DNA of 64,000 nucleotides from Himantopus leucocephalus. Taxonomy: Eukaryota; Chordata; Aves; Charadriiformes; Recurvirostridae. Positions 34,411 through 46,400 of this stretch are shown here, piece by piece (the first letter of the stretch is position 1; every line of letters starts with the position of its first letter). The notes below the pieces were generated by a model, which saw only the letters and a program-made list of their open reading frames with translations, was not told where the DNA came from and did not search any database. The position numbers were made by a program, and so were the translations under genes. The stretch covers positions 9,950,727-10,014,726 of the forward strand of contig RSEF01000012.1 in the NCBI GenBank assembly GCA_003993805.1, given 5' to 3'.

Positions 34411-36165
34411 AAGTCCACTAATCCTCATTAAATATGTTTTTAATGCCCAGTGGCTATTAAAAAGATAACACCGCCAATCGGATGTGAATCAGTTCCCCCA
34501 CAAAACGCTTGCTGCACTGGATTGCTAGGAGCTGCTTTGCTGCCCTGTTTTCTCTCTACTTTACTCATTCAGAGAAACAACAAGGTGCTGATAAAGCAAT
34601 GCTTCTGGCTGGGCTCAGCACCTCCTGATCTAGTGTGAAGTCTTTAAACTTTAAAGAAACCAAGGGGGTTGTGCAGGCTTATTAATAAGCTAGCGAGTTC
34701 GACTTATTTGCTCTTCTGGCTTCTTATGGCCCGAAGGTTTTCCAGAGACTGTAGAGCTCTCTTCTGCGTCCAGAGCATCCAGGCGATCTTGAGAGTCTCT
34801 AAGGGTGGCTGTCATGAGGCTGAGAGCAATTTTCTGCTGTCTCTGACAGGGTGCACCTGGCTGTATGATCTCAGTTTAGCTCCAGAAATCTACTGGTTAA
34901 TAGCATTTCACTGTAGTCTGGTGATACTTTTTATACCTTTACCGTTTGTTTTTTCTCTGTATCATTTTTTTGCACTAGGCTGATCTTGTTAAGTCGATTG
35001 CACTGTTGTCGCTCTCCCAGCAGCCTTGCAGAGACGGTCATCTCTGGGGACCCGCGGGCTGGGGAGCGCTGTAGAGTGGCAGTTGATAGCCCACTTACTC
35101 TGTTGGGTTTCCAGCTCTGCACAGGGAGGATTTAAAGAGGAAGAGAAACTTTGTCTTAGCATTTGTAACGGGAAGCTTTTCTATCACCTTAATGTAGTTA
35201 AACTTCTTTTTAACAAAAACTGTCAAAGCTGGACTTCTCAGAGCGGTGTGCCAGGCGACAGAGCAGATAGGGGACACAAAATGATTCCTAGAAAACTGTT
35301 CTCCACCTACTCGGACTTCACTGTAGTCCCATCTGCCAAACGTTTGATCGCACTGACACCTGGTGGCTGCTGGGAGACAAAAAACGGAAAAAAAGGACTT
35401 CTTTCACCCCTCTGAGCTCTGGGTATCTGTTTCCTGTGACTTGCCCAGGACAGTCACCTGCTTTAGTCACAGCGGGCTGCTGGACTCGCCTGTGAGCAGA
35501 GGGGCTCACGCCGGGCACATAAGAGATGGTTTGTGTGAGGACATCCCCGTCTGCAAAGCAATGAGATGGGACGTTCCCTGGAGCCATTTGTCTAGAGGCC
35601 CTGGGTAGCAATACAGGGTCTCGGCTCCATCTTCCCCCTTCCCAAGTTCCTCCACTTGCCCCCGCTCCTCCCGGGGAGCACGGCCAGAAAGCAGAGGCTC
35701 TGGTTTGAAATGGAGGTGGTTCTTGAGGGACAGCATCAAGTGCTGGTGCGAGGAGCTCTGCGCCCAGGGGAACACCGGTGATGGCGTTGGCGGGATGCAC
35801 GGCCAAGATCAGAGTGGCTCTCCATCTCTGTGGGACGGTGGCCAAGCTGCAGGTTACTCCCAGATGTTGCCCAGATGTCTAGCACAGCGTCTATACTATG
35901 GAGTTCAGCACGTGCTAGGACTTTGCATCCTGCAGACCGCCTCGTGGTACGCAAGGTGTAAAGAAACAATGAGAAGTGACCTGGTAACTGTGCTATGGAG
36001 TATGTAATGCAGGTTGAGAATATAGTTCAAGATACCACCTGAAGGATGCAGTGCAAAATGGAGGTACGTTATCATATGGATTATTGCAGCGGGATCCCAC
36101 TGCAGCCACTGCTGTCAGCAGCTCGTCTGTTCCCCTTCACTTTTGCAGCCACGCAGGAGCACCTC

Positions 36166-36267
36166 TGTCCTTCACAGAGGGTTTGGGGCGCCTCGAACAG
36201 TGAGAGACAACACGCNCTGTCCTTCACAGAGGGTTTGGGGCACCTCGAACAGTCAGAGACAACACGC
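36166..36267 (+). repeat. Direct 50/51-bp duplication flanking a single N (probable contig-join artefact)
   Basis: Copy 1 at 36166-36215 and copy 2 at 36217-36267 differ by two substitutions and one G in a run, and are separated only by the N at 36216. Overlapping contig ends that were abutted instead of merged would give exactly this pattern. Confidence 0.85.
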
Positions 36268-36476
36268 ACCTTCTTCCATTCTGGCTCACGAGAGCCTCGT
36301 GGGCTCGTCTTGGCTGCCAGCCAGGCTCCCAGCCGCTCCTTTCAACGCCTTTGTTCCTGCTGGACCTAAACTGTCTGCAAGCCCTGGCCACTGCTCGGGA
36401 CTCCTGCCGGAGAATGCTTAGAAACACTTGCGTCTGGCCCTGGAAGTGACGGGGTTGTGGTTTTTGTTTTCTTTGC

Positions 36477-36482
36477 AATAAA
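36477..36482 (+). terminator. Candidate poly(A) signal AATAAA
   Basis: This is the first canonical AATAAA downstream of the PODXL2 stop. It has T-rich sequence before it and a GGGTGTCTG element after it. It lies about 0.9 kb before the ABTB1 start codon. It could end a long PODXL2 3'UTR (about 4.2 kb) or a separate non-coding transcript; the sequence does not decide which. Confidence 0.35.
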
Positions 36483-37146
36483 ACGCACCTCCCGGGTGTC
36501 TGAACACTGACCCGAGCGCGGTCCTTTGCTTGGTTGCGTCTGCCTTGAATTCATGTCGGCCGCATCTGTTAACACGGTGGTGGCCGTGGTCCCTCTGCCA
36601 GGATGGGGGGTGGTGGCAGCCTCGTCCCCCCGCCTGCGAGAGCCCACCTTAATTCTCCCATTGCAGGCTGCTGTCGAAGCCCTGAACCACGCCAAATGCC
36701 CGGGCTGTGGGGTCCCGGTTCCCCCCATGGGGTGACGGTCCCTGTCCCGCGGGGTGCCCCCCACCCCATCCCCACAGGACCAGCGCAGGACCCCTGTTCC
36801 CTGCTGGGGTGGCTTAGCACGAGCCTCTGTTCCCGAGCGGAGCCCCCGCACGCGTGCACACCCCTGTGCCATGTCTGTCCCAGAGCAGGTGCCCCCCCCC
36901 GGGCCTCCTGTCCCCCACCTGCTCCAGAGCTGGACCCCACGCAACCGAGGGGGGGTCAGAGCCCCGCCATGTGTTCCAGGCTTCCCCCAGCTGTGCTCCA
37001 CAGCAGTCGTCCGTGTGTGTCCCCCCGCCATGGTTGTTTCCGAACAGACCCCCCGCTTTCCCGCGTGCGGGGGCAGCAGCACCCCCACTTCCACGCGTGT
37101 CCCAGAGCGGCCCGTCCCGGCCTCCAGGCGGTGCTTGCTCCTCCAG

Positions 37147-37164
37147 CCCGCTAGGGGGCGCTGC
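37147..37164 (+). promoter_or_regulatory. CTCF-like binding motif
   Basis: CCCGCTAGGGGGCGCTGC closely matches the core of the vertebrate CTCF consensus (CC(A/G)C(C/T)AGGGGGCGCT). It lies about 210 bp upstream of the ABTB1 start codon, between the two genes, so it could mark a boundary or a promoter loop anchor. Occupancy is unknown. Confidence 0.6.
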
Positions 37165-37209
37165 GCGCCGCGCCGCCAGACCGGCTGTGCCGCGGGGCCG
37201 CTCCGCTCC

Positions 37210-37247
37210 CCCCGCCCCGCCCCGCCCCGCCCCGCCGCCGTGTTTAC
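37210..37247. promoter_or_regulatory. Tandem GC boxes followed by a forkhead-like site
   Basis: Five overlapping CCCCGCC units (Sp/KLF sites) at about 37210-37236 are followed at 37241 by TGTTTAC, the FOX-family core. They lie 130-170 bp before the ABTB1 start codon, a typical proximal-promoter position. Confidence 0.5.
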
Positions 37248-37376
37248 ATCCGCCGCCGCTTCCGTCCCGCCGCCGCTGCCCCTCCGGCCCCTTCCCCCGG
37301 CTCGGCCCGGTCCCTTGCGGCTGCCCTCCGCTCTCCGCGTCAATGCGGCGCCGCCGCCCCGCGGCCTGCCCCGGCC

Positions 37377-37432
37377 ATGGACACCAGCGACCTGTTCACC
37401 AGCTGCAAGAAGGGGGACGTGAGCCGCGTGCG
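37377..37432 (+). CDS. ABTB1: ABTB1 coding exon 1
   Basis: It encodes MDTSDLFTSCKKGDVSRV plus two bases of codon 19. The start context is CGGCCATGG, with G at +4. Donor GTGAGC. This is the start of the first ankyrin repeat. Confidence 0.96.
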
Positions 37433-40400
37433 GTGAGCCGGGACCGGGGCGGGGGGGGGGGGCGGCAGTTCCCGGCGTCCGCCCGCATTGAGCCGCTGCC
37501 TTTAACCGCTTTAGCGGCCCCGGGGAGGCGGGGTCGGGCCTGGCGGGGCGCAGCCCGGCCTCGCCGTGCCGCCTTACGGTCTTGGTGCCGGTGGGCGCCG
37601 CGGGCCGTGTCCGCCGGGAGCCCCGCCCGGGCTTCCCCCGCCGCCAGCCCCGCCGGCTCCGGCAGCCTCGGCTCTCTCTGGGGCCGCCGCGGTGCCAGGA
37701 GGTGCCTGGGGTGCGAAAGGGAGAGTTTGCTCCTTTGTAAGCGAAGGCGCCTTGCTTTTCCCCCAAGGAACTGGCTGTACGCCGAGTCTTTGCTCGTGTT
37801 CTTAGGCCTGCTGTAAGGTTTGCCTGTTCTCTTGAAATTCAGGCATGTGGGTATCAGGCGGTTATCGTGTATTTCATTGGTGTGAATGATGTCCATGGCC
37901 AGCGTCCTCACAAAAGGCTGCTCTTCAGCTGCTCTTTACCATTGGAAACTGTATTTGCGTTGGTGGGAAGCTGGATCTCTGGGAAGTGATCATCGTGGAA
38001 GTATTTAGATGTGTTGTTCTGTAGACTGTGGTAGTATCCCTGAGAAATACTGGGCTGCTGGATTTCAGGCCCAGTCTCCTTGCTCGTGTTGAAGCAGTAC
38101 GGCTTAGCTGCAATGATTTCAGGTCAGGAGTCAGGTGGGTTTGTTGTCTGCAGGGCGGGTGGGTGCTGGAACGCCAAAGCCCCGTGTTTACAACAGACTC
38201 TTCTGCTGCATCTCAGGGTTTGAGTCTGAGAACACTCTTCACCTTTGATGCTACTTAATTCTTTCAGTTCCCAACATGTAGATGTTCCCAAATAATCAGA
38301 AATAGCCTCTCTGTTTCAAGGTGGTCGCTAAGGAAGGATGAATAGGCAGAGGTATGAGGTGTTGGGAACGTTGTTATCCATTGTGTATTCACATTAGGTT
38401 AATTTCTTGCAAGCTGGTGGCCTTGCAGAGGTTTAAGACGACCAGCATAGCAGTGATAGTGGAGAAATGATCGGTTTGGGAATGCTGTCGAAGCAGAGGG
38501 GACAAGTTGACCTCATGGGGCTGAGTAGAAAGGAGCCGAGTTGCTTCCGACTTTGAATGTGGTCAGAGGAAGCTGAATTTTGAGACAGGAAAGGTGGAGG
38601 GAGTGAAAGGAGGGACTGATGCAGCAGATGGGAAAAACAACTTGAGAATCATGGTGAAGGCTGAGGGGGACTTTTACATACGGTTAGGAGAGATGGTTGT
38701 CCCAGTAGTTGGGGACAGGCTATAACAAGAGCCAGGTTATATAGGAGGCTTGTGTGCAAGGCAAAGGCTGGCTTCGAGAGGTGCCAAAGAGGGAGTATTA
38801 GCAGCATTTGATATAGCCTAAATGTGCAGGCCAAGGAAGTGGCAGGAATTAAGAGCAGTCTGGAGTGACACTGATGTTGTTACTTGCGGTGAGACAAGCC
38901 ACAAGCAGGATGGGAGTCCAGCTTTGGCCGTATAAACTTGGCCGCTTATTTGTAAGCATCCAGGCTGTGAGCGTGGTAGGAGAAAGTGAAAGTACTGCTG
39001 AAGTGCTTGGGCTTCTTTTGCGATTGCTGCCCTGTTAGGGGTCAGCAGGAGGTGGATTTGATTCCCCTCTTTCCCCATGTGCACCACTTCAGTCTGAAGG
39101 GACCTGTCAAGCTGTGTTGCAGAATGCCATTCTTTGGGTTGAGGATTTGACTGATGCTCCTTCAGCCACAGCTGAGAGCTCCCCAAGTTGAACGCAAGAT
39201 CTTGTCATACCTTTGGAAGTTACTGTATGAACTCAAAGTTACATCTTTTGAAAGAGGAGAATATGCTTGAGTGAGCAGCTACATGAAGTTATAACTTCGC
39301 TCTCCCTTTTCTTCCAGATACCTTCTTGAACAGCGAGATGTGGAAATTAATGTCCGTGATAAATGGGACAGTACGCCACTGTGAGTCCTGCAGCGTAGAG
39401 CGCTGGCTGGGCAGGAGGGGAGGGCTTTCAGAGCTCTTTTGCGCTCTCTGCATCAGCAGCTAGGAGCACTGTTACAAAACGTCTCAGGTTCTGCTTTTTG
39501 GGAGATTTGGCTACATATTTCTGCTTCTCTTCTCTGCGGGTGCTGTGCTAAATAATGTCTTTGTCTCCCCATCTGACTGATGCTTGCTGTAGTAGTGCTG
39601 AGAAGGGTGGCTAATTTTGTGACCAAATTACCTGGATTAAGCAGTCTGTTCTTGGCCTGATTAGGCTTTTTCCGCCTCAAAGTCTATGGCATTCTAGCAT
39701 GTCTTTCGGGCAAAGGCTTGGCTTGATGAAATGCAAAGTGACTGTGGGATCACAGTCTGCCTGGCAAGGCTGTGAACATGCGGTAGGTAGTGAGGAATCC
39801 CCATGCTGGTGGTGTGAGCTTTTTACCTCCCCCACATACACAAACACCGTAACTCCAAACATCTCCCCGCTTCCTCCTTCTTCCCCCAGCTTTATATGCT
39901 GAGCATGACGTCATATGACATGGAATATCCCTTCCATCAGTTGGGGTCAGCTGTCCCTCCCCACTTCTTATGCGCCCCCAGCCTACTCGCGGGTGGGGTG
40001 ATGTGAGAAGCAGAAAGGGTCTTGTCTCTGTGTAAGCACTGCTTGGCAAGAACTAAACCATCCCTGTATTATTAGCAATGCTGTTTTTGGCACAGATCTG
40101 AAACATAGCCCCATACTAGCTACTGTGAAGAAAATTAACCCTGTGCCAGCCAAAACCAGCATACAATTCCAAAGTGCGTTTAGACACCTGTAATACATTT
40201 AGGGTACGGAGTAACTTCCCATAGTAAAGGTAAACTAATATTTGCCTGCTGCAATGCAGGTTACCGGATTCTCCTAGTTTGTAGGACAATTTGAGGTCTT
40301 TGTGAAAGAGAATTCTGAAAGTCTTTGATTGTGAAAGAGAAAACGAAACTCATCGTAAGTGGGACTTTGAGGGGTGGATTCGCTGTACATCCAGTGTGGG

Positions 40401-43400
40401 TGCTGTTCCCTCGTTATCATAGTCTGCAGCAGTCAGACTGACAACAGAAGGAGCAAGGAGCGTTTTTGAGAATTCAGTGGAATTGCTGAGTGCCCGTGAA
40501 ATGAAAATGAGGATGGATTTGGCAGTTGGTGGTACAACAGAAGGTCCTGATTGGGACCTTGAGATCTCCTTGCAGGACAGCGGTGCCTAGGAGTGCTGGG
40601 AACAGATCCTGCTTAGTCTATTGCTGGGATCAGACTTCTGTGCTATTCAGTAGCAATTCTGCACTGCTACAAGGAGTCATCTTCTAAGCTTGTCAGGGAT
40701 GGCTCAGTGCTGAGGTCTGCATGCTGTAGTGTGCCCAGGCACTGAATTTTGCTTCCTACTGTGTCTCTAATTTTCTTTCTCTTGTTACTGTCAGGTATTA
40801 TGCTTGCCTCTGTGGACATGAGGAGCTTGTACGATATCTTCTAGCCAATGGTGAGCAAAAGTGTCCTGGTTATGGGTACAATATCTTTCTCCATACTGGT
40901 CAGTAGGGATTGTATACCCTTCTAGCTGTCCCTTGTGGAAACTTCTTCTGTTACAACCAACCATCTGATCAGCGATCTCAGGCTGCGGTGGGAGACCTGG
41001 ATACATTTTCATGGTCCCTTTTGCAGGCCATTTGCTGCTTGAATTTGCTACAGGGAATCTTTCTCTGCTGACTCAAGGCAGCATGACATTCTGAAACCAC
41101 AGCTGATATTTTGCAAGGGTGCATTGCTGTTGGGAGTGTGCTGATGTAAGAATTGTACTTCATCTGAAAAACTGGCTGTGAAAAACTTTCTTGTACTCTC
41201 CTGATAGCTTTGCTTTGTAAACAGGGCTCAAAGGTGAAATGCAAGGGCTTTTACTAACCTCAAACAAAGCCAGACAAATTCTCCAGGCAAAGTGCCTGCC
41301 CGTTTGATTCCCAGGACCCAAATTCCCTTAGGTAGTGGTGATGTTCTGTGTTCTCGCAGAGGAATCAGAGTACAGAGTCAGATCTCAAAAGGTTTGTCTC
41401 TTGCTCTGCATTCAGAGCATTTTAATCAACCACTTGTGTAATTCTAAAATAACAAAATGCAGGTGCCCTCCAAATGTCTAGCCGGGTCTAACCTAAAGAG
41501 GCACCTCTTGCCTTGTGAAAGGCAGAAATGCTTTTCAGGAGGAGCTGTTAGAAGTCCAATAAGTAATCGTACTCTTTGTACAGTGAGATTCTTCTTCCCA
41601 GAACACTGCTGGAGCCGTGCTGAAAGGCTTATTACCGGGGTCAGTTTAAATGAGTCAAGACTTCTTCAGAAAGGGATTTTGCTGTGGGAGAGCAGCTTTA
41701 GGTTATACACGTGTAAGGGGAGCTTAGTTTTTGTAAATATGCTCAGTAGCATAGGGGATCACAGTGAAACATGTCACCAGCCAAAAGTCACACTCATTGG
41801 CAGCCATTCAAGGACACTCGAGAAAGGTTGAACTCTGCCTGCTGGTATGTACCTGTGATCATTTTGCAGGAGCGAAATGCGAGGCAAACACTTTTGATGG
41901 GGAACGTTGTTTATATGGAGCTTTGAGTGATGCCATCCGACGTCTGCTGAAGGAGTACAAACAGATCACGGCAAAGTGCATGAAGAGAGACTACTATGAT
42001 GTCTTCCTACAGCGGTAAGCAGATGAGGCAGGTCCATGTGCAACGCATTCTGTCATGCTTCCTTAGCTGTTAACCTGGATATTCAAGCTCTCTGTTAAGG
42101 GCAGATTTGAAAGGCAAACTGATCAGTGCCTCGTCTCATTCCTGGGCATGTAGAGTTTCCTAAGGGATGTTCCTTTGTGCTCTGAGGGATGACTTCCAGG
42201 TATGTGTGCATTTAAAATATAGCCTCCAGTGACTCAGTTACAGGCTCCGGAGCCAACAGAAAGCTGGTCTTTCTAATGCAGAAGCATTAGACTGTCAAAC
42301 CAAAATCAGATCACTAAAACCACATCACTGATTTAGGATAATATGTCAACTGAAATTAAGTTTCAGGCCTGAAGATCTATAGCCCGTGAGCTGAGGTTTC
42401 CAGCAGTGATAATAGGTGTCTCATTTCTGAGATAGAGCAGCTTGAGAAACCTCAAACTGACTTATAGGGACAGTCCTCAGTTCTTTCTATTTGTACATTA
42501 AAATGTGTTAATTTTAAGATGTTTCTGATAGTTCCTTGTCACACCTTGTAGTCTCAGGCTAGAGCTTGAGAAGAAGCCTAACTTGCTGTAGGAGTAGAAG
42601 TGTCAATCTTTTCTTCTTTCTATTTTTCTACCCTGGTAATTCTGATGTTATTACACAGACTTGATTGTTGGGTTTTTTTTTTCTTCCCATTGGACTGGCT
42701 TAAAAAAACCAAAACCGATGAGGTTTGAGCCTCTGTATCTTCAAAATTGGAGAGCAAATAAGTCCTAGAAGGATCTGACAATCTTTCTGTTACTAAAGAG
42801 TCCTAATTTGTGATGCTGTGGGGAAAGAGGAGAGGAAGGAAACTCATTTATCTGAGTAAAATCAGATTCTACCTTTCAGGGAAGTAGAATTTTGCAGGGT
42901 GATTTATCGCTCCCCTGGTGAGTTTGTGGCTCAGATGATGCAGGGTTGAGCACACATGAAAACTAAAATGCGCTGTTTTCTACTTCTCATTCCAAACAGA
43001 CCTTGCATTAAAATTGAAACAAAGGGCAGCAGCAGGGGGCAAAAAAATAGCTGCCTAACTGCTTCTATTTTGTTTTTTGCGCAAGACACTAGTAGGAAGG
43101 ATGTTCTAGTGGCAGGAGACTGAGATCAGCGTTCCAGACCCTGCTCCGACATCGTCTCCTTGTGTGACCCCCACACCTTTCTGTGCACCAGTCCTGGTCT
43201 CTAGAAGGAGTATGTTCCCTGATGTCTACCAGATTTGACCTCTTGGGGATGTTTGTGAGGATATATATGCAAGGGGTGATAGGTATGATGAAACGCTGGT
43301 GATGATTGCCATAAACTCTAGAACTAGCAATCTTGTTTTTTGCCTTTTAAAGAATGAGTGTATAGGCATGCAGTCATAAACAACGCTTCATCTCTGATGG

Positions 43401-46400
43401 GGCAATTGCCTGCGTTTCACGCCTGTAACATCCTTCCTTCTTCTGAGGATGGGTGACATCAAGTCCTCTCCTGTTTGCTGGATGGTTAAAGCGTACACAC
43501 TGACAGTGCCCAGAGGGCAGGAAAATTGCACCTTACATTGTAGTGGGGTAATTCTTTTTGAAAGTATATGCTTCTGTAGGCTATTTANTGTTTGCTGGAT
43601 GGTTAAAGCGTACACACTGACAGTGCCCAGAGAGCAGGAAAATTGCACCTTACATTGTCGTGGGGTAATTCTTTTTGAAAGTATATGGTTCTGTAGGCTA
43701 TTTATCAACTGACAATTTAAAAGCAGGATTAACCTTTAGAGATGCGTTTTGGGGCAACTAGTTCCTCTTTGAAGTCTGTTCCCTGTGTTCAGGGGCTCAC
43801 CTGAGGTGGGAAGGTTTCATTCTCCAGCCTCCCTCTTACAAAAATAAAACTTCTTTGAGTTGTTGGAGGGAGTAAGAGACGCCAGTCTAGTATGTGAAGC
43901 ACCAGCCCCCGTGCTGGCCTTCTGACTGAACAGGGAGAGACTGCAATGTCGAGAGGTGTTTGTTCATTTAGACCTACCTGTACCATGTACCCCACTAGCT
44001 TTACCCCATTCTTTCCTTTTTCACTCTGCAATTAATTTCCCCTCTTTTTGTTCCTTACAGGTTGCTGGAGCAGGGTTACCAAAGTGACATCGTTTTCATT
44101 GTTCATGGCAAATCCTTCTGTGCCCACCGCTGCATTCTCAGCGCTCGCAGCGCCTACTTTGCGGAAATGTTTGAGACCAAATGGAAGGGGAAGAACATGA
44201 TAGTGTTGAAGCATCCACTGGTGAGCAAGGCTGTACTTCCAGCACTTTCCTTTCTTTTCCTGTTTCAACTGGGTGAGAAAAGTGAGTAGGAAGGACAGTT
44301 TGAGGGTTAACTTCCACAGTGAATAGCTCCTGGAGCTCAGAATGACACTAGTCAAGGAGAGGGGCTTGTGGAGGCACTTTAAGCAGTAAAATAGTGTATT
44401 ACTCAAATAACAAAAGACTGCATACTTACCCTCCATTCCCTCTGTCATGGGCTCAAACATATCTTAATTAATTGCAGTAGCAGGTAGTTGTTATCTGCCA
44501 GCTGCGCCACGACTCCTCTGTGGGATGAGTTGAGTCTGTCTAATTCCTGGTGGACAGGTGGTCTGTCATGAAGACATCACCTCCATAATTGGCACTAATT
44601 GAGTCCCTTTTGTTGCCTTTGCAGCAAGAACTAAATAGGCCATAAGTGCATTCCATCCATTAATTACCAATACTCTGGGCATATGTTTCTGTAGCTTGAT
44701 TGTGGTTGTGCAAAACCTCTCATGACAAACATACTTCCAGTTTCTCAGGACGTTACTTCCTGTCTCTCCTTTCTCTTTGTACAAGAACACATCTTTCCTC
44801 TCAAATTAAGAAGAGTTGGAAATATCTGCGACCAGTGAAAGACTGGATTTTACAGAGCCTGTATTACAACTGTGTCTTTGGGGCACCTCCATTAGTCAGG
44901 TCCTGTCCCCCTGGGCACATGGGGGCACTCTCAGTTGATAGATTTTAAGAGGTGTGTAAGCCAGGTGGAGCGGCAGCGTTAGCTACATGAGGAGCGAGGA
45001 AATCAGGTGCGGTGTCTGAGTTGCTATTTAAGTGGGGTTTCTTTGACTTGTTCAGGATCATGTTTGTATCCAGGCAAGTCTCAAGCTTGTTACTAGGTTC
45101 CCGGGAATTCTAAATGTAACTTTCTTATGTTTTATTTTAGATTAATCCGGCAGCCTTTGGCTCTCTTCTGCAGTATCTATACACAGGTAAATGACTTACT
45201 GTCTAGTGTATGTGGCTGGTGGGCAGCTGTCCGTGTCTCTGCCATAGCACTGCTTGGGTGGCACAGGCTTGCAAACAGCCGTGTTTGGGTGCATGAGTTG
45301 CCAACACATCCTCGGTGCTGGCAGAAGGGGAGAACGTGAGCAATCCCCAGCTCTTCCAAGTTGTTTGTACCTTTTGCCAGTTGTTGTCTTGCCAATAACT
45401 ATTCAGTCAATTTAAAAAAAAAAATCAGCTTAGTTTTCTTGTTTGCTGGATGTGGAGAATGTATTTTTAACTTAAGGAAGGTAAATCTGTCGTCTGGGAT
45501 AACAATCCCATAAGGTGGTGAAATGCCAGGTTCCCATGTAGGACATTTTCAGTCTGGCAGACCTAAGCAGTGTGTGCTGAATGTTTTGACTACTTTCTAA
45601 TATTTTTTTCTGAACAGAAGTTGATCCTAAGCCTTGTATGAAAATGCCAAATGTATTGTAGGCAAGCTAAGTGCTGAACTATTTCAGGCCAGGAGGTGGT
45701 GCCAGAAGGCTCTCCTTGCCCAGTCCAGTGTTTTCAGAAATGTTCCTTGCCACGTTTTCAGTGATGGTAAAAGATTCTGGGATGAGAGCTNNNNNNNNNN
45801 NNNNNNNNNNNNNNNNNNNNNNNNNNNNNNNNNNNNNNNNNNNNNNNNNNNNNNNNNNNNNNNNNNNNNNNNNNNNNNNNNNNNNNNNNNACTAATGGAA
45901 GTACTAGGCTTGATTTTATTTATGACAGGTTGGATTCAAGTGAATAGACAGAACTGCTGATAGGTCTGTTAAATGTTTGTTTCTCATATCGGATCTCGTG
46001 CAGAAGCCAGGAAAACTTGATTCTCCAGAAAATTATACAAATAAGAATTATAGAAGTTAAAAATTGGGGAAGATCTTAGGTCACATCATGTCTGGCACTT
46101 GACAAAGCATTGCTGTTCCCTCTAGTGTGTTAGGTATCTCTGCTTGTTCAAAGGCTTTCTGTGGAATAGACAGCTGATTCAGGTCTGTAGAGCAGGGTCA
46201 TCTTGCATCTGTATTACGAAGTTGAAATGTGCCTAATAAAACAATGTGAACTCAAGCCCATGCATCTCCAGTGGATAATTGCAGTCTCTGCAATCCCATT
46301 ATCTAGAGTTAAGCAGCATTTCAAAAGCACTTAGTGTCTTGGCACGCACAGACAGTAGTTTAGGAAAAACCTGGAGAGGATGACCCGGTGCCTTCTGTTG

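Larger units (their letters stand above)
32322..36480 (+). other. PODXL2 3'UTR and PODXL2-ABTB1 intergenic region
   Basis: No coding exon was recognised. The 3'UTR end is undetermined. ATTAAA variants lie at 34311-34316, 34427-34432 and 34456-34461, and the first canonical AATAAA is at 36477-36482, followed by GT-rich sequence. An ancient retroposon tail is at about 34335-34410. A 50/51-bp duplication around an N lies at 36166-36267. Confidence 0.7.
36690..37720. promoter_or_regulatory. ABTB1: CpG-island promoter of ABTB1
   Basis: GC-rich, CpG-dense sequence spans the first coding exon. It includes a CTCF-like site (37147-37164), overlapping GC boxes (37210-37236) and a TGTTTAC forkhead-like motif (37241-37247). 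No TATA box was seen. Limits are estimated by eye. Confidence 0.75.
37343..39329 (+). other. Candidate overlapping upstream ORF of ABTB1 (spliced, 33 codons)
   Basis: An ATG at 37343 is 34 nt upstream of the ABTB1 start and in a different frame. It runs 30 codons to the exon 1 donor, then after splicing three codons into exon 2 to TGA at 39327-39329. It overlaps the main start codon. Its own context is weak (T at -3). It matters only if the cap site is upstream of 37343. Confidence 0.35.
42015..44060 (+). other. ABTB1 intron 4 (2.0 kb)
   Basis: GTAAGC to CCTTACAG. It contains an MIR-like SINE at about 43095-43320 and a duplicated 116-bp block around an N (43472-43704). Confidence 0.9.

Noticed and set aside
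35318..35845. 175-codon minus-strand frame in the intergenic region
   Set aside because: Composition is like its surroundings, there are competing frames on both strands, and no known domain.
36366..37766. 466-codon minus-strand frame across the ABTB1 CpG island
   Set aside because: It is antisense to exon 1, of low-complexity Arg/Gly/Pro composition, spans the duplicated-flank neighbourhood and has no family resemblance. It is a stop-poor artefact of base composition.
45565..45600. KQCVLNVL-like peptide as a possible ABTB1 exon 7
   Set aside because: Only KQC matches. The frame hits a stop soon after, and no acceptor or donor sits at the needed places.
46015..46150. Sequence with AGATCTTAGGTCACATCATGTC resembling an antisense old CR1 3' end
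   Set aside because: The resemblance is weak and scattered; no reverse-transcriptase block accompanies it.
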